NCBI RefSeq assembly: GCF_003148775.1
Contig: NZ_QGGW01000001.1
Location: 434,001 to 498,000 of the forward strand
Direction: 5' to 3'
Length of the DNA: 64,000 bases
DNA from: Roseicyclus mahoneyensis
GTDB taxonomy: Bacteria; Pseudomonadota; Alphaproteobacteria; Rhodobacterales; Rhodobacteraceae
The notes under the pieces were generated by a model, which saw only the letters and a list, made by a program, of their open reading frames with translations, was not told the origin of the DNA and did no database searches. A program made the translations under genes and the position numbers. Below are positions 1-7,261 of the stretch, in pieces (positions within the stretch are counted from its first letter, which is position 1; the number at the start of each line of letters is the position of its first letter).

Positions 1-310
1 GTCGAGGGAACAGATTTCCGCCAGACGAGATGCAGCTGTGCGGGCCTTGCGCCCGCGATGTCCATATATGGTTTCCACAACAATATCCTTGATTGTCGGG
101 CAGCCTACGGTTTCACCGAAATGCTGCCTCCTTTTGTCCAATGGCGCCTGAGCGTCCGGAAAAGTCTCGCGCGGCGGCGGCTGCCTTTCATCCTTCGTTT
201 GGAGGAAACGCCCCAGCCCGACAGTGTCGCGTTCAAGGGTGTGGGGATGATGTGCCACCGGCTTGGTGGAGGTCACGAAAAGATCGTGACCCCGGAACTG
301 GAGGCTGGAC
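1..310. other. left-edge region without a recognisable gene
   Basis: No open frame here has recognisable protein features on either strand. The last 30 bases or so (about 285-310) read like the end of an insertion sequence leading into the OrfA remnant, with a TGACCCCGGAACTGG-like stretch resembling the ends of some IS3-family elements. I could not find a matching second end. The region is best read as decayed DNA next to an old insertion. Confidence 0.35.
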
Positions 311-550
311 ATGATGACAGGGAAGCTCAGCCGCGGGTTCACGATCGAGGCGGCAAAGCTGCTGACCGAGCGGGGCGTGCCGGCCGCCTTGGTATGCCGC
401 GTTCTGCGCCGATGGATGAGGCACACAGCCTTGGCACCAGTCTGTGCGTTTCCCGGAATTGGCCAGCACCGTTCCGGGATGGCCGGGATCGCGGCCCTGA
501 AGAATGTGGTCGCCAAACAGACGGCCGAGCGTGACGTCCAAAAAGGGTGA
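311..550 (+). pseudogene. IS3-family transposase OrfA remnant
   Basis: The 79-codon frame contains the pieces of an IS3-type OrfA in the correct order. First comes a helix-turn-helix segment (FTIEAAKLLTERGVPAA, then a shortened RVLRRWMR where intact proteins have a longer ENVLRKW-type helix). It is followed by the linker AFPG-GQ and an eroded leucine-zipper segment (AEIAALKKEVAKLKAERDILKK in intact relatives, here IAALKNVVAKQTAERDVQK). The protein lacks part of the HTH, and no OrfB (DDE integrase) follows before the next gene at 907, so the element cannot be active. The family assignment is from motif order read by eye. It marks a past insertion at the downstream border of the corrinoid operon. 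Confidence 0.6.
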
Positions 551-906
551 GGCGATTTTCCGCCCTTGGTCCGAGGGATATGGTCGTTCGTCGAGTTCGC
601 AATTCAGCGCCACTCAGCACTCGGCTAACATAGCTCCGTCGTCGGCACACGAAACGCCCGGGATGTGAGGTGAAGGCTCGTCACAGCCGACGGGCAAATC
701 AAACTTGAACCCCGGCCTGAGCGACCGCATCGCGGTTGAAGCTGGCGGTGAATTCAGTTGCGGACATCGCATCCACCTCGATCCCCGGAACACCAAGCAA
801 GGCATCCGTAAATCCACGGCAATTGGTCCACAGCGGGCTGCAAGCCCCGGTCGTATTGGCCGGAACGACCGGAAACGGCCTGACGAGGCCCCTGACTGCC
901 AAGCCT
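551..906. other. gene-poor stretch between IS remnant and corrinoid activator
   Basis: No confident gene. On the minus strand a short frame ending near 702 has protein-like composition (…GVPGIEVDAMSATEFTASF…) and could be the eroded end of a gene that once followed the corrinoid activator, but I do not recognise the family. Nothing supports a start codon, ribosome binding site or RNA gene here. Confidence 0.3.
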
Positions 907-2961
907 TTAGACGCGCCTTTGCCTGCGCCGCCCGCCACCGCCCGCACCGCCCGGCGCCATCCCCGATGCGCCAAAGGCGACTTGGGGCAGGGTGGTGACC
1001 TTGGCCAGTTCCGGAAAGGGGTCGGTTGCGTGCGGGATCGCGTTGGCGTTGACGAAATGCTCTTGAAAGCGGGGCTCTATCGCGGTCTCGATCTTGTCGA
1101 TGGTTTTGACCACGGCCTCGATCCTTTGCCGTGCGGCGCGGTTGCACAGCGCGATGCGCGCGCCATGACCCGCCGCGTTGCCCGCGCTGGTCACATGGTC
1201 CAGCGCCGCGTCGGGGATCATGCCCAGCACCATCGCATGTTTTGGGCTGATATGCGCCCCAAAGGCACCGGCCAGCACGACGCGGTCGACCTTGTCGACG
1301 CCGCGCTTGTCCATGAGCAGACGCGCGCCCGCGTAAAGCGCCGATTTTGCCAATTGGATGGCACGGATGTCGCCTTGGGTCACGGTGATGCGCGGACCGC
1401 CCGTGTCCGTCGCAACATGCACGAGATAGGCAAAGGTGCGGCCCGTGGGTTCACAACGCGCCGTGCCCGTCGCCTCCGGCCCGCCGATCAGGCCCGAGGC
1501 GTCGAGAAGGCCCGCCATGCGCATCTCGGCCACCGCCTCGATGATGCCCGAGCCGCAGATGCCGGTGACGCCACTGTCCTTTGTCGCCTCGGCAAAGCCG
1601 GGGTCGTCGGACCAGATATCACAACCGATGACCTTGAAGCGTGGGTCCTTGGTGACGGGGTCGATCTCGATATGCTCGATGGCACCCGGCGCCGCGCGCT
1701 GGCCCGCGCTGATCTGTGCGCCCTCGAAGGCAGGGCCGGTGGGCGAGGAACAGGCCAGAACGCCGGTCTTGTCCCCCAAAAGGATCTCGGCATTGGTGCC
1801 GACATCGACGATCAGCGTCAGCATATCGGCCTGATCGGGTTCTTCCGACAGAGCAACGGCGGCCGCATCAGCCCCGACATGGCCCGCGATGCAGGGCAAG
1901 AGATAGACCTGCGCCGCAGGTGCGATGGTGGTCAGCCCGATCTCGCGCGCGTCCAGCGTCAGGCTGTCGGATGTGGCCAGCGCGAAAGGGGCCTGCCCCA
2001 GTTCCACGGGGTCGATGCCCAGCAGCAGGTGGTGCATCACCGGGTTGCAGACGATCACCGTCTCGAAGATCAGGCGCGGATCGATGCCACCCTCGGCCGC
2101 GATCTCGGTCGCAAGCGTGGCGATGGCCTCTTGCACTGAGGCGGTCATTTCGCGGTCGCCGCCGGGGTTCATCATTGCGTAGCTGACGCGGCTCATCAGA
2201 TCCTCGCCGAACCGGATCTGCGGGTTCATCAGGCCGGACGAAGCCAGCACGCGTCCATCGGTCAGGTCGCACAGATGCGCCGCGATGGTCGTCGATCCGA
2301 GGTCGATGGCGAGGCCATATAGCCCGCCCTCATGCAGGCCGGACCAGACGTCAAGGATGCGGAAATCTTGCGTGTTTGCAGGTTGATGCAGGGCGACGCT
2401 TACCTGCCACTTGCCCTTGCGCAGCGCAGGCTGCAGCTTTTGCAGGACCGACAGGGGGGCGCTCACGCCCTCGATCTGCCATTGGTCCTTGAGCGCCGTC
2501 TGCAGGCGTTCGAAATCGCCCGAGGGTTCGTGCATGTCCGGCTCGACCACCTCCACCAGCACCAGCCGCGTGGCGGGGTCCATGGTGATGGGCCGGGTCG
2601 AGGCCGCCTTGCGCACCACCTGCTTGTGAACCTGACTTTCGGGGGGGACGTCGACGACGATGTCGCCCTGCACGGTCGCCTGACAGCCCAGACGGCGGCC
2701 GGGTTTCAACCCGCGCACACGGTCGTAACGTTCCTCGACCGCGTTCCAGTCGGACAGGGCGCCCTCGCGCACCGTGACGCCATGCTTGGGAAAATCCCCG
2801 TAGGAGGGCGCGATCTGGCATTTCGAGCAGATGCCCCGCCCGCCGCAGACCGAATCGAGATCCACGCCGAGCTGGCGGGCGGCGGTCAGGATCGGCGTGC
2901 CGACCGGGAAATTTCCGCGCTTGCCCGAGGGGGTGAAGATGACGAGAGGATTTTGGGACAT
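907..2961 (-). CDS. ASKHA-domain corrinoid activation protein with N-terminal [2Fe-2S] ferredoxin domain (RACo-like)
   Basis: 684-residue protein of the RACo/RamA-like family (DUF4445). Members use ATP and a low-potential electron to return inactive Co(II) corrinoid proteins to the Co(I) state. Residues 1-100 form a plant-type ferredoxin domain with ligands C39, C45, C48 (CGGRGICSKC) and C93. An ASKHA ATPase region follows, with a first phosphate-binding strand at about 214-220 (AIDLGSTT), a second (VDVGTNAEILLG) and a late GAFGAHISP motif. The C-terminus is the short Arg/Gly-rich tail usual in Rhodobacterales homologues. It is the last gene of a minus-strand operon with a methyl-THF methyltransferase and a MetF-like reductase, which fits a corrinoid-dependent methyl transfer pathway. 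Two perfect palindromes lie just upstream. The ribosome binding site is weak. No substrate:corrinoid methyltransferase or corrinoid protein is encoded in this window. Confidence 0.9.
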   Translation of the reverse strand: MSQNPLVIFTPSGKRGNFPVGTPILTAARQLGVDLDSVCGGRGICSKCQIAPSYGDFPKHGVTVREGALSDWNAVEERYDRVRGLKPGRRLGCQATVQGDIVVDVPPESQVHKQVVRKAASTRPITMDPATRLVLVEVVEPDMHEPSGDFERLQTALKDQWQIEGVSAPLSVLQKLQPALRKGKWQVSVALHQPANTQDFRILDVWSGLHEGGLYGLAIDLGSTTIAAHLCDLTDGRVLASSGLMNPQIRFGEDLMSRVSYAMMNPGGDREMTASVQEAIATLATEIAAEGGIDPRLIFETVIVCNPVMHHLLLGIDPVELGQAPFALATSDSLTLDAREIGLTTIAPAAQVYLLPCIAGHVGADAAAVALSEEPDQADMLTLIVDVGTNAEILLGDKTGVLACSSPTGPAFEGAQISAGQRAAPGAIEHIEIDPVTKDPRFKVIGCDIWSDDPGFAEATKDSGVTGICGSGIIEAVAEMRMAGLLDASGLIGGPEATGTARCEPTGRTFAYLVHVATDTGGPRITVTQGDIRAIQLAKSALYAGARLLMDKRGVDKVDRVVLAGAFGAHISPKHAMVLGMIPDAALDHVTSAGNAAGHGARIALCNRAARQRIEAVVKTIDKIETAIEPRFQEHFVNANAIPHATDPFPELAKVTTLPQVAFGASGMAPGGAGGGGRRRQRRV

Positions 2962-2983
2962 GTCTGTGACCGCGTCAGAAAAC

Positions 2984-3005
2984 CGAATTTTCGTACGAAA
3001 ATTCG
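2984..3005. promoter_or_regulatory. perfect 22-bp palindrome, first of a tandem pair
   Basis: The 22 bases equal their own reverse complement, with the centre TTCGTACGAA flanked by AATT-rich arms. It lies 22 bp upstream of the corrinoid activator start, in the 75-bp gap after the preceding small gene. Its centre is 29 bp from that of the next palindrome, close to three helical turns, as expected for a pair of operators read on one face. It could also be a palindromic intergenic repeat or form RNA hairpins between two operon genes. The sequence is directly visible; the function is inferred. Confidence 0.6.
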
Positions 3006-3010
3006 CGGAT

Positions 3011-3036
3011 TCCGAAAATTCGTACGAATTTTCGGA
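3011..3036. promoter_or_regulatory. perfect 26-bp palindrome, second of a tandem pair
   Basis: The 26 bases are perfectly self-complementary and share the TTCGTACGAA core with the neighbouring palindrome, but the A-tract and T-tract arms are swapped (AAAATTCG core arms here, AATTTTCG there). It abuts the stop codon of the small gene at 3037. The position and spacing favour a dimeric regulator site acting on the last operon gene. An internal promoter, terminator or attenuator cannot be excluded. Confidence 0.6.
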
Positions 3037-3273
3037 TCAGAAAAGAACCTGTATCGGGCGCGCGGTGCAGAACACGACCAATTGGCCGTTGCATTCCACA
3101 AGGTGCCACCCCCGGCGCCGCACCTCCGCCTCGAATGTGGCACGGCCCACCTCGGCCTCGACCCAATGCAGGGATCGGCGCACAACGCCCCCGAACCTTA
3201 CGGTCTTGGCCGAGAACACCTGGTCGATCCAAGGGGCCGAGGGCAGCGGAATGGCGGGTCTGAGCATGGACAT
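3037..3273 (-). CDS. small conserved protein of unknown function (paralogue of the 32072-32317 gene)
   Basis: 78-residue protein. Similar Rhodobacterales proteins often carry the misleading name 'N-(5'-phosphoribosyl)anthranilate isomerase', yet this one is far too short for TrpF and has no TIM-barrel motifs. The core reads GGVVRRS..WVEAEVGRATF.AEVRRRGWHLVE..GQLVVFC...PI.VL. It matches the second small gene of this window almost position by position (VIRRA..DVDRYIGRDAF.SEVYRRGFRAIE..GQIIIFC...PVRIL). It sits 39 bp after the methyltransferase gene and 75 bp before the corrinoid activator in one operon. The ATG at 3273 has an AAGGT Shine-Dalgarno in a leader shared with the paralogue; a second ATG two codons later is possible. 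The function is unknown. Confidence 0.75.
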   Translation of the reverse strand: MSMLRPAIPLPSAPWIDQVFSAKTVRFGGVVRRSLHWVEAEVGRATFEAEVRRRGWHLVECNGQLVVFCTARPIQVLF

Positions 3274-3312
3274 GCCCAGACCTTGACCCGGTTCCGGTAA
3301 ATGCCGGGTTAA

Positions 3313-4380
3313 TCATGCGCGCCGACGCCGCCCGCCTGCACGCCCGCCGCGCAGAGCCGCATCAGGGTCTTGGTTGAACCGGATCCAGTTTCCGCCGCCG
3401 TCGTCCTGACTCATCAGGAAATTGGCAGCGCGGATCGCCTCCATCTCCTTGCCGGGGCGCGGTCTGGTGGACCCCATTCCGAACAGCTTTACGAAGGTCT
3501 CGTCGTCCAGATCGGGGGGCAGCATGATGCCCGCCGCCTCGATCTCCATCTTCTTGGCGGCGATGGCCTTCGGCCCGACGGGAAGGGCGACGGGGTTCAT
3601 GATCGCGCTGGTCATTCCCGCGCCGAAGGCCATGGGCAGGAACGCGTTGTTGATCCCGTGCCGGTTGGGCAGCCCGAACGAGATGTTGGACGCCCCGCAG
3701 GTCGTGTTCACGCCCAATTCCTCGCGCAGTCGCCGCACGAGGGCAAAGACCTGCAGGCCGGCCGTGCCCATCGCGCCGATGGGCATGACCAGCGGGTCCA
3801 CGACGATGTCATGGGCGGGGATGCCGAAATCGGCGGCGCGTTCGACGATCTTTTTCGCCACCGCGAACCGCACGTCGGGGTCCTCTGAAATGCCGGTGTC
3901 GTCGTTGGAGATGGCGACCACGGGCACGTTGTATTTCTTGACCAGCGGCAGGACCAGTTCCAGCCGTTCTTCCTCTCCGGTCACGGAATTGAGCAAAGGG
4001 CGCCCCTTGGCGGCGGCAAGCCCCGCCTCAAGCGCGCCGGGCACGGAACTGTCGATGCAAAGCGGGCAATCGGTGACGCCTTGCACCACGCGGATCAGTT
4101 CGGGCATCAGCATCGGCTCAACGAAATTGTTGTCGGCGTAGCGCGCATCCTCGCCCATCTTGTTGGAAAACACCGCGCCCGAATTGATGTCGAGCACCGT
4201 CGCGCCCGCCGCGACCTGCGCGATGGCATCGGCCTCGACCCGGCTGAAATCGCCGCGCTCAAGCTCTTCGTTCAAGATCTTGCGGCCCGTTGGGTTGATC
4301 CGTTCGCCGATGACGCAGAACGGCTCGTCGAAGCCGATCACGGTGGTGCGGGTCTGCGATTCGATGACGGTGCGGGTCAT
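3313..4380 (-). CDS. methyltetrahydrofolate:corrinoid methyltransferase (pterin-binding family)
   Basis: 355 residues. It has the pterin-binding (DHPS-like TIM-barrel) fold seen in MtgA, AcsE and MtvA. Visible family features are the N-terminal INPTGRKILNEEL segment, the acidic VLDINSGAV strand, CIDSSVPGALEAGL, LLNSVTGEEERL and the pterin-pocket SNDDTG. Such proteins move a methyl group between tetrahydrofolate and a corrinoid protein. The gene follows a MetF-like reductase and precedes the corrinoid activator, so the three make a coherent methyl-transfer route. The ATG at 4380 lies just after the upstream gene. The C-terminus is Arg/Gly-rich, as in Rhodobacterales homologues. The direction of methyl flow and the initial methyl donor cannot be told from the sequence. 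Confidence 0.88.
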   Translation of the reverse strand: MTRTVIESQTRTTVIGFDEPFCVIGERINPTGRKILNEELERGDFSRVEADAIAQVAAGATVLDINSGAVFSNKMGEDARYADNNFVEPMLMPELIRVVQGVTDCPLCIDSSVPGALEAGLAAAKGRPLLNSVTGEEERLELVLPLVKKYNVPVVAISNDDTGISEDPDVRFAVAKKIVERAADFGIPAHDIVVDPLVMPIGAMGTAGLQVFALVRRLREELGVNTTCGASNISFGLPNRHGINNAFLPMAFGAGMTSAIMNPVALPVGPKAIAAKKMEIEAAGIMLPPDLDDETFVKLFGMGSTRPRPGKEMEAIRAANFLMSQDDGGGNWIRFNQDPDAALRGGRAGGRRRRA

Positions 4381-4398
4381 GGGGTTCTGTGCTCTCTC

Positions 4399-5337
4399 TC
4401 AGGTTGCCGCGGCGGGCGCCGCGCTGGCCCCGCCATGGGCGATGGTCCAGTCGGCATTGGCCTTGATGCCGCCCAGTGGGAAGAAATGGATCGCTTCGAT
4501 ACTCGTGGCGCGGCCCTCGGCGCGCGCGTGTGCGAGCGTGGTGAGTATGTCGTCCGGCTCGAAGGGCAAAAGCAGTTTCGACACGTCGCGGGCGCGCTTT
4601 TGCAAGACCGACAGGGAGGGGCCGACGCCGCAGGCGATGGCGAATTTTATGAGGGTCTGCAATTTGGCAGGCCCCGCGATGCCCAGATGGATCGGCATGG
4701 TGATCTTGTTGGCGGCAAGCCTGTCGGCCCAGGCCAGCACGGGCGCGGCTTGAAACGCGAATTGCGTGGCGATGGCGAATTCCGCGTTCGAGCGATCGGC
4801 GAAGGCCTGTTTCCAGCGGAGCGCAGCCATCACCTCGTCCTCGCCGCCGTCTGCGTCGATGTCGCGGTTGCCTTCGGGGTGGCCCGCGACATGGATGCGG
4901 GTGAAGGCATCGAAGAGGCCGGTTTCGAGCATCTGCATGGAAGAGTGGAACGCGCCCCGCGGCGTGGCGATGCCGCCTGCGATGATCAGGCCCTGCTGCA
5001 CATCCGCCTCGCCCCGGTAGCGCGCGACCATATCGGACAGCGTGGCCCGGTCGGGGATGGAGCGGGCGGGGAAATGCGGCATCGGCTCAAAGCCCTCGGC
5101 GCGCAGGCGGCGGGCGGTCGCCAGCATGTCCTCGAAGGGCGTGCCGTCGATATGGGCGATGTAGACACGCGTGCCGGCGGGCAGAAGCTGGCGAAAATCG
5201 GCGACCTTTTCGGCGGTGCGCGGCATGACCTCAATGGAAAAGCCCTTGAGGAGCGCCTCGAGCCCGGAGGATGCGGGTGCGGCCTCGCGGACGCGGAATT
5301 TCAAAAGTGCCATCAATCTCTCCCGGAACGCGGCCAT
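4399..5337 (-). CDS. methylenetetrahydrofolate reductase family protein (MetF-like)
   Basis: 312 residues from the ATG at 5337. The protein shows a divergent MetF/MTHFR TIM-barrel: SIEVMPRT near the N-terminus (ExxP of the family), THxD-like IAHIDGTPFEDML, a central QQGLIIAGG strand, and an ATQFAF segment corresponding to the substrate-binding TQ motif. In context it supplies or consumes methyl-THF for the corrinoid methyltransferase encoded 18 bp downstream. Two alternative upstream ATGs (5367, 5373) would overlap the preceding gene by about 30 bp and lack a Shine-Dalgarno, so the later start was chosen. This is a specialised paralogue and not the general methionine-pathway enzyme, judging by its operon partners (inference). 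Confidence 0.8.
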   Translation of the reverse strand: MAAFRERLMALLKFRVREAAPASSGLEALLKGFSIEVMPRTAEKVADFRQLLPAGTRVYIAHIDGTPFEDMLATARRLRAEGFEPMPHFPARSIPDRATLSDMVARYRGEADVQQGLIIAGGIATPRGAFHSSMQMLETGLFDAFTRIHVAGHPEGNRDIDADGGEDEVMAALRWKQAFADRSNAEFAIATQFAFQAAPVLAWADRLAANKITMPIHLGIAGPAKLQTLIKFAIACGVGPSLSVLQKRARDVSKLLLPFEPDDILTTLAHARAEGRATSIEAIHFFPLGGIKANADWTIAHGGASAAPAAAT

Positions 5338-5341
5338 GGCC

Positions 5342-5656
5342 TCAGGCGGCGGTTGTGTCGGTTTCATGCCCATCCGCCGCGATCAGGCGCTTGAGACGGT
5401 CGGCATCATAGGCCGCATCCAGACGCGCGATTTCAGCAGCAGCGATGGCGGCCGGATCGCCCTCGATCTCGCCTGCGGGCACGCGGCGCCATTCGGCGAG
5501 ATAGGCATCTTCGTCCTTGGCACCGATCTTCATGGCGCAACGGTCGATCGCCTGTTCGAAACGCTCGGGCAGCACGGCCTTGGACCCGGTGCGCCCCTTG
5601 CCCACGATGACCTGGGCGGGAATGTCGCGCCAGTAGACATGGGTGACAGAGGGCAT
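5342..5656 (-). CDS. Virulence_fact-domain (PF13769) small protein
   Basis: 104 residues; the start MPSVTHVYWRDIPAQVIVGKG is typical of the conserved alphaproteobacterial family named only 'virulence factor'. No enzymatic motif is visible. Its WRDIPAQV core and acidic, helical C-terminus match the family. It is the first gene of the corrinoid/one-carbon operon, and family members are commonly next to MetF-like and methyltransferase genes, so a role in that pathway is likelier than one in virulence. The ATG at 5656 was chosen because the upstream extension is proline/arginine-rich and not conserved in character. Confidence 0.7.
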   Translation of the reverse strand: MPSVTHVYWRDIPAQVIVGKGRTGSKAVLPERFEQAIDRCAMKIGAKDEDAYLAEWRRVPAGEIEGDPAAIAAAEIARLDAAYDADRLKRLIAADGHETDTTAA

Positions 5657-5944
5657 GGGCGGGTCCTTTGGTATTGCCGGACTGTCCGGGCTGACGCGCA
5701 CCATAGGCGAGCACCGGCCATGGGCACGTTCCGAATTCGACACAAGCCGGGGCGGGAGCGACCCGGGCACTGCACGACATAGACGGAACGCCGCCCTGCG
5801 GCGAGGGTCGGGGGCGCCCAAAATTCTCATGAAGATGTTGAAGCGGGTCAGCAATGCGCGCAGCAGACCGGGCGCATGCAACACCATTGTGACAGGGCGC
5901 GGCGGTTGCTACATTGGCACCAACACATGTTTTCGGAGGCCCGC
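5657..5944. promoter_or_regulatory. divergent intergenic region between the corrinoid operon and ppx/gppA
   Basis: This 288-bp stretch must hold the promoters of both flanking transcription units. An imperfect palindrome around 5820-5835 (AAAATTCTCATGAAGAT) resembles the style of the TTCGTACGAA palindromes but is not the same. A Shine-Dalgarno GGAGG at 5935-5939 serves the rightward gene. No riboswitch or clear -35/-10 pair could be assigned. Confidence 0.35.
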
Positions 5945-7111
5945 ATGTCGCGCAAGCGCAAAGGCGGCGCCGGTCCGTTCCCCAGACCCGTGGCCACCCT
6001 GGTGCCCCTTGCGCCGGCCACAGAGCCGCCTGTCGAACGGCGCCTTGCGCCTGATCCACGGCCCGACCCGGCCGATCTTTATGCTGCGCTGGATCTGGGC
6101 ACAAATTCGTGCCGGATGCTGATCGCGCAGCCCAAGGGCACACAGCTGCATGTCGTGGACAGCTTTTCGAAAAGCGTCCAGCTGGGGCAGGGTCTGGAGG
6201 CGTCGGGCAAGATGTCGCGGGCGTCGATGGCGCGCGCGGTGGGCGCGCTCAAGATCTGCCAGCGCAAGCTCGAGAAACATCGCGTCGGCCGGATGCGGCT
6301 GGTCGCGACCGAGGCCTGTCGGCGGGCCAGCAATGCGGGCGAGTTCATCGCGGTCGTCAAGCGCGAGACGGGGCTGGAGCTGGAAATCATCAAACCCGAG
6401 GAAGAGGCGCGGCTGGCGGTCGTATCCTGCGCGCCCCTGGTGTCGATGAAGACCGAGCAGCTTTTGGTCGTGGATATCGGCGGCGGCTCGACCGAACTGG
6501 TCTGGATCGACCTCAGCCGCGTGCCGAGGGTGGAGCGCCCGCGTGCCATCATGCGGCTGCATCAGGGATTCGATCATGCGGAGACCGTGTTTCCGCGCGC
6601 CAAGGTGGTGGACTGGATTTCCATTCCGCTGGGGGTGGCGACGCTCAAGGACATGTATGCCGATGTCGCCGATGACGGGGCGCGCTTTGCCTTGATGAGC
6701 TGGTTTTTCGAGGAGCAGCTGGCGGGGTTTTCGCCCTATGACGATGCCGCCGATCAGGCGCGTGAAGGGTTCCAGATCATCGGGACCAGCGGCACGGTCA
6801 CGACGGTGGCGGCCTCGCATCTGGGGCTCAAGCGCTATGACCGCAACAAGGTCGACGGCTTGCGCATGACCTCCGATCAGATCGACCGGGTGATCCAGGA
6901 ATACCTCGCGCTCGGACCCGACGGGCGGCGGCGCGACCCGCGCATCGGGCGCGACCGTCAGACGCTGATCATGTCGGGGGCTGCGATCTTGCAGGCGCTC
7001 TTGCGCGCCTGGCCCACCGATCGGCTGAGTGTCGCGGACCGCGGCCTGCGCGAAGGGCTGCTTTACGCGCAGATGTCGGCCGATGGCGTGCTGGAGGACG
7101 GGCCCTTCTGA
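5945..7111 (+). CDS. Ppx/GppA phosphatase family protein (exopolyphosphatase/pppGpp phosphatase)
   Basis: 388 residues in the ASKHA fold. The N-terminal ALDLGTNSCRML strand and the internal VDIGGGSTELV phosphate loop, plus GTSGTVTTVAA, are the diagnostic motifs of Ppx/GppA enzymes that hydrolyse polyphosphate or pppGpp. The family is typically 300-500 residues; this is the short, HD-domain-free alphaproteobacterial type. The start at 5945 (MSRKRKGG) has GGAGG six bases upstream. In many alphaproteobacteria the next gene is rlmE; here rlmE lies 35 kb away at 42434, and both places carry a copy of the same intergenic motif. Confidence 0.88.
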   Translation: MSRKRKGGAGPFPRPVATLVPLAPATEPPVERRLAPDPRPDPADLYAALDLGTNSCRMLIAQPKGTQLHVVDSFSKSVQLGQGLEASGKMSRASMARAVGALKICQRKLEKHRVGRMRLVATEACRRASNAGEFIAVVKRETGLELEIIKPEEEARLAVVSCAPLVSMKTEQLLVVDIGGGSTELVWIDLSRVPRVERPRAIMRLHQGFDHAETVFPRAKVVDWISIPLGVATLKDMYADVADDGARFALMSWFFEEQLAGFSPYDDAADQAREGFQIIGTSGTVTTVAASHLGLKRYDRNKVDGLRMTSDQIDRVIQEYLALGPDGRRRDPRIGRDRQTLIMSGAAILQALLRAWPTDRLSVADRGLREGLLYAQMSADGVLEDGPF

Positions 7112-7163
7112 GCGGGGCCCGCGTGCCCATGCCGGGCGTTTTGCGGGTGAGATTGTCGGGCAG

Positions 7164-7186
7164 GCATATTTTTGGAAAGATGAAGC
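7164..7186 (+). repeat. intergenic motif copy 1 (TTGGAAAGATGAAG core)
   Basis: A GCATATTTTT element followed directly by GGAAAGATGAAGC, oriented towards the photolyase gene, whose start is 75 bp downstream. Near-identical copies lie at 18048-18068 (minus), 42396-42418 and 55080-55102. It may act as a promoter/leader element or as a dispersed repeat. Confidence 0.6.
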
Positions 7187-7261
7187 CTGCAGGCAAGCGC
7201 TTGACGGTCCGTGCGGCGCGCTAGGTTCTGCGCGGCAGACAGGAAAGTGACGCCCGCCCCG

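Noticed and set aside
3037-3273. Phosphoribosylanthranilate isomerase (TrpF), the name often attached to similar small proteins
   Set aside because: TrpF is an enzyme of about 200 residues with a TIM barrel; this protein has fewer than 80 residues and none of its motifs.
5810-5840. Possible further copy of the TTCGTACGAA palindrome before the corrinoid operon (AAAATTCTCATGAAGAT)
   Set aside because: Only the general A/T-arm style is shared; the core is TCATGA and the symmetry is imperfect, so it is not counted as the same site.
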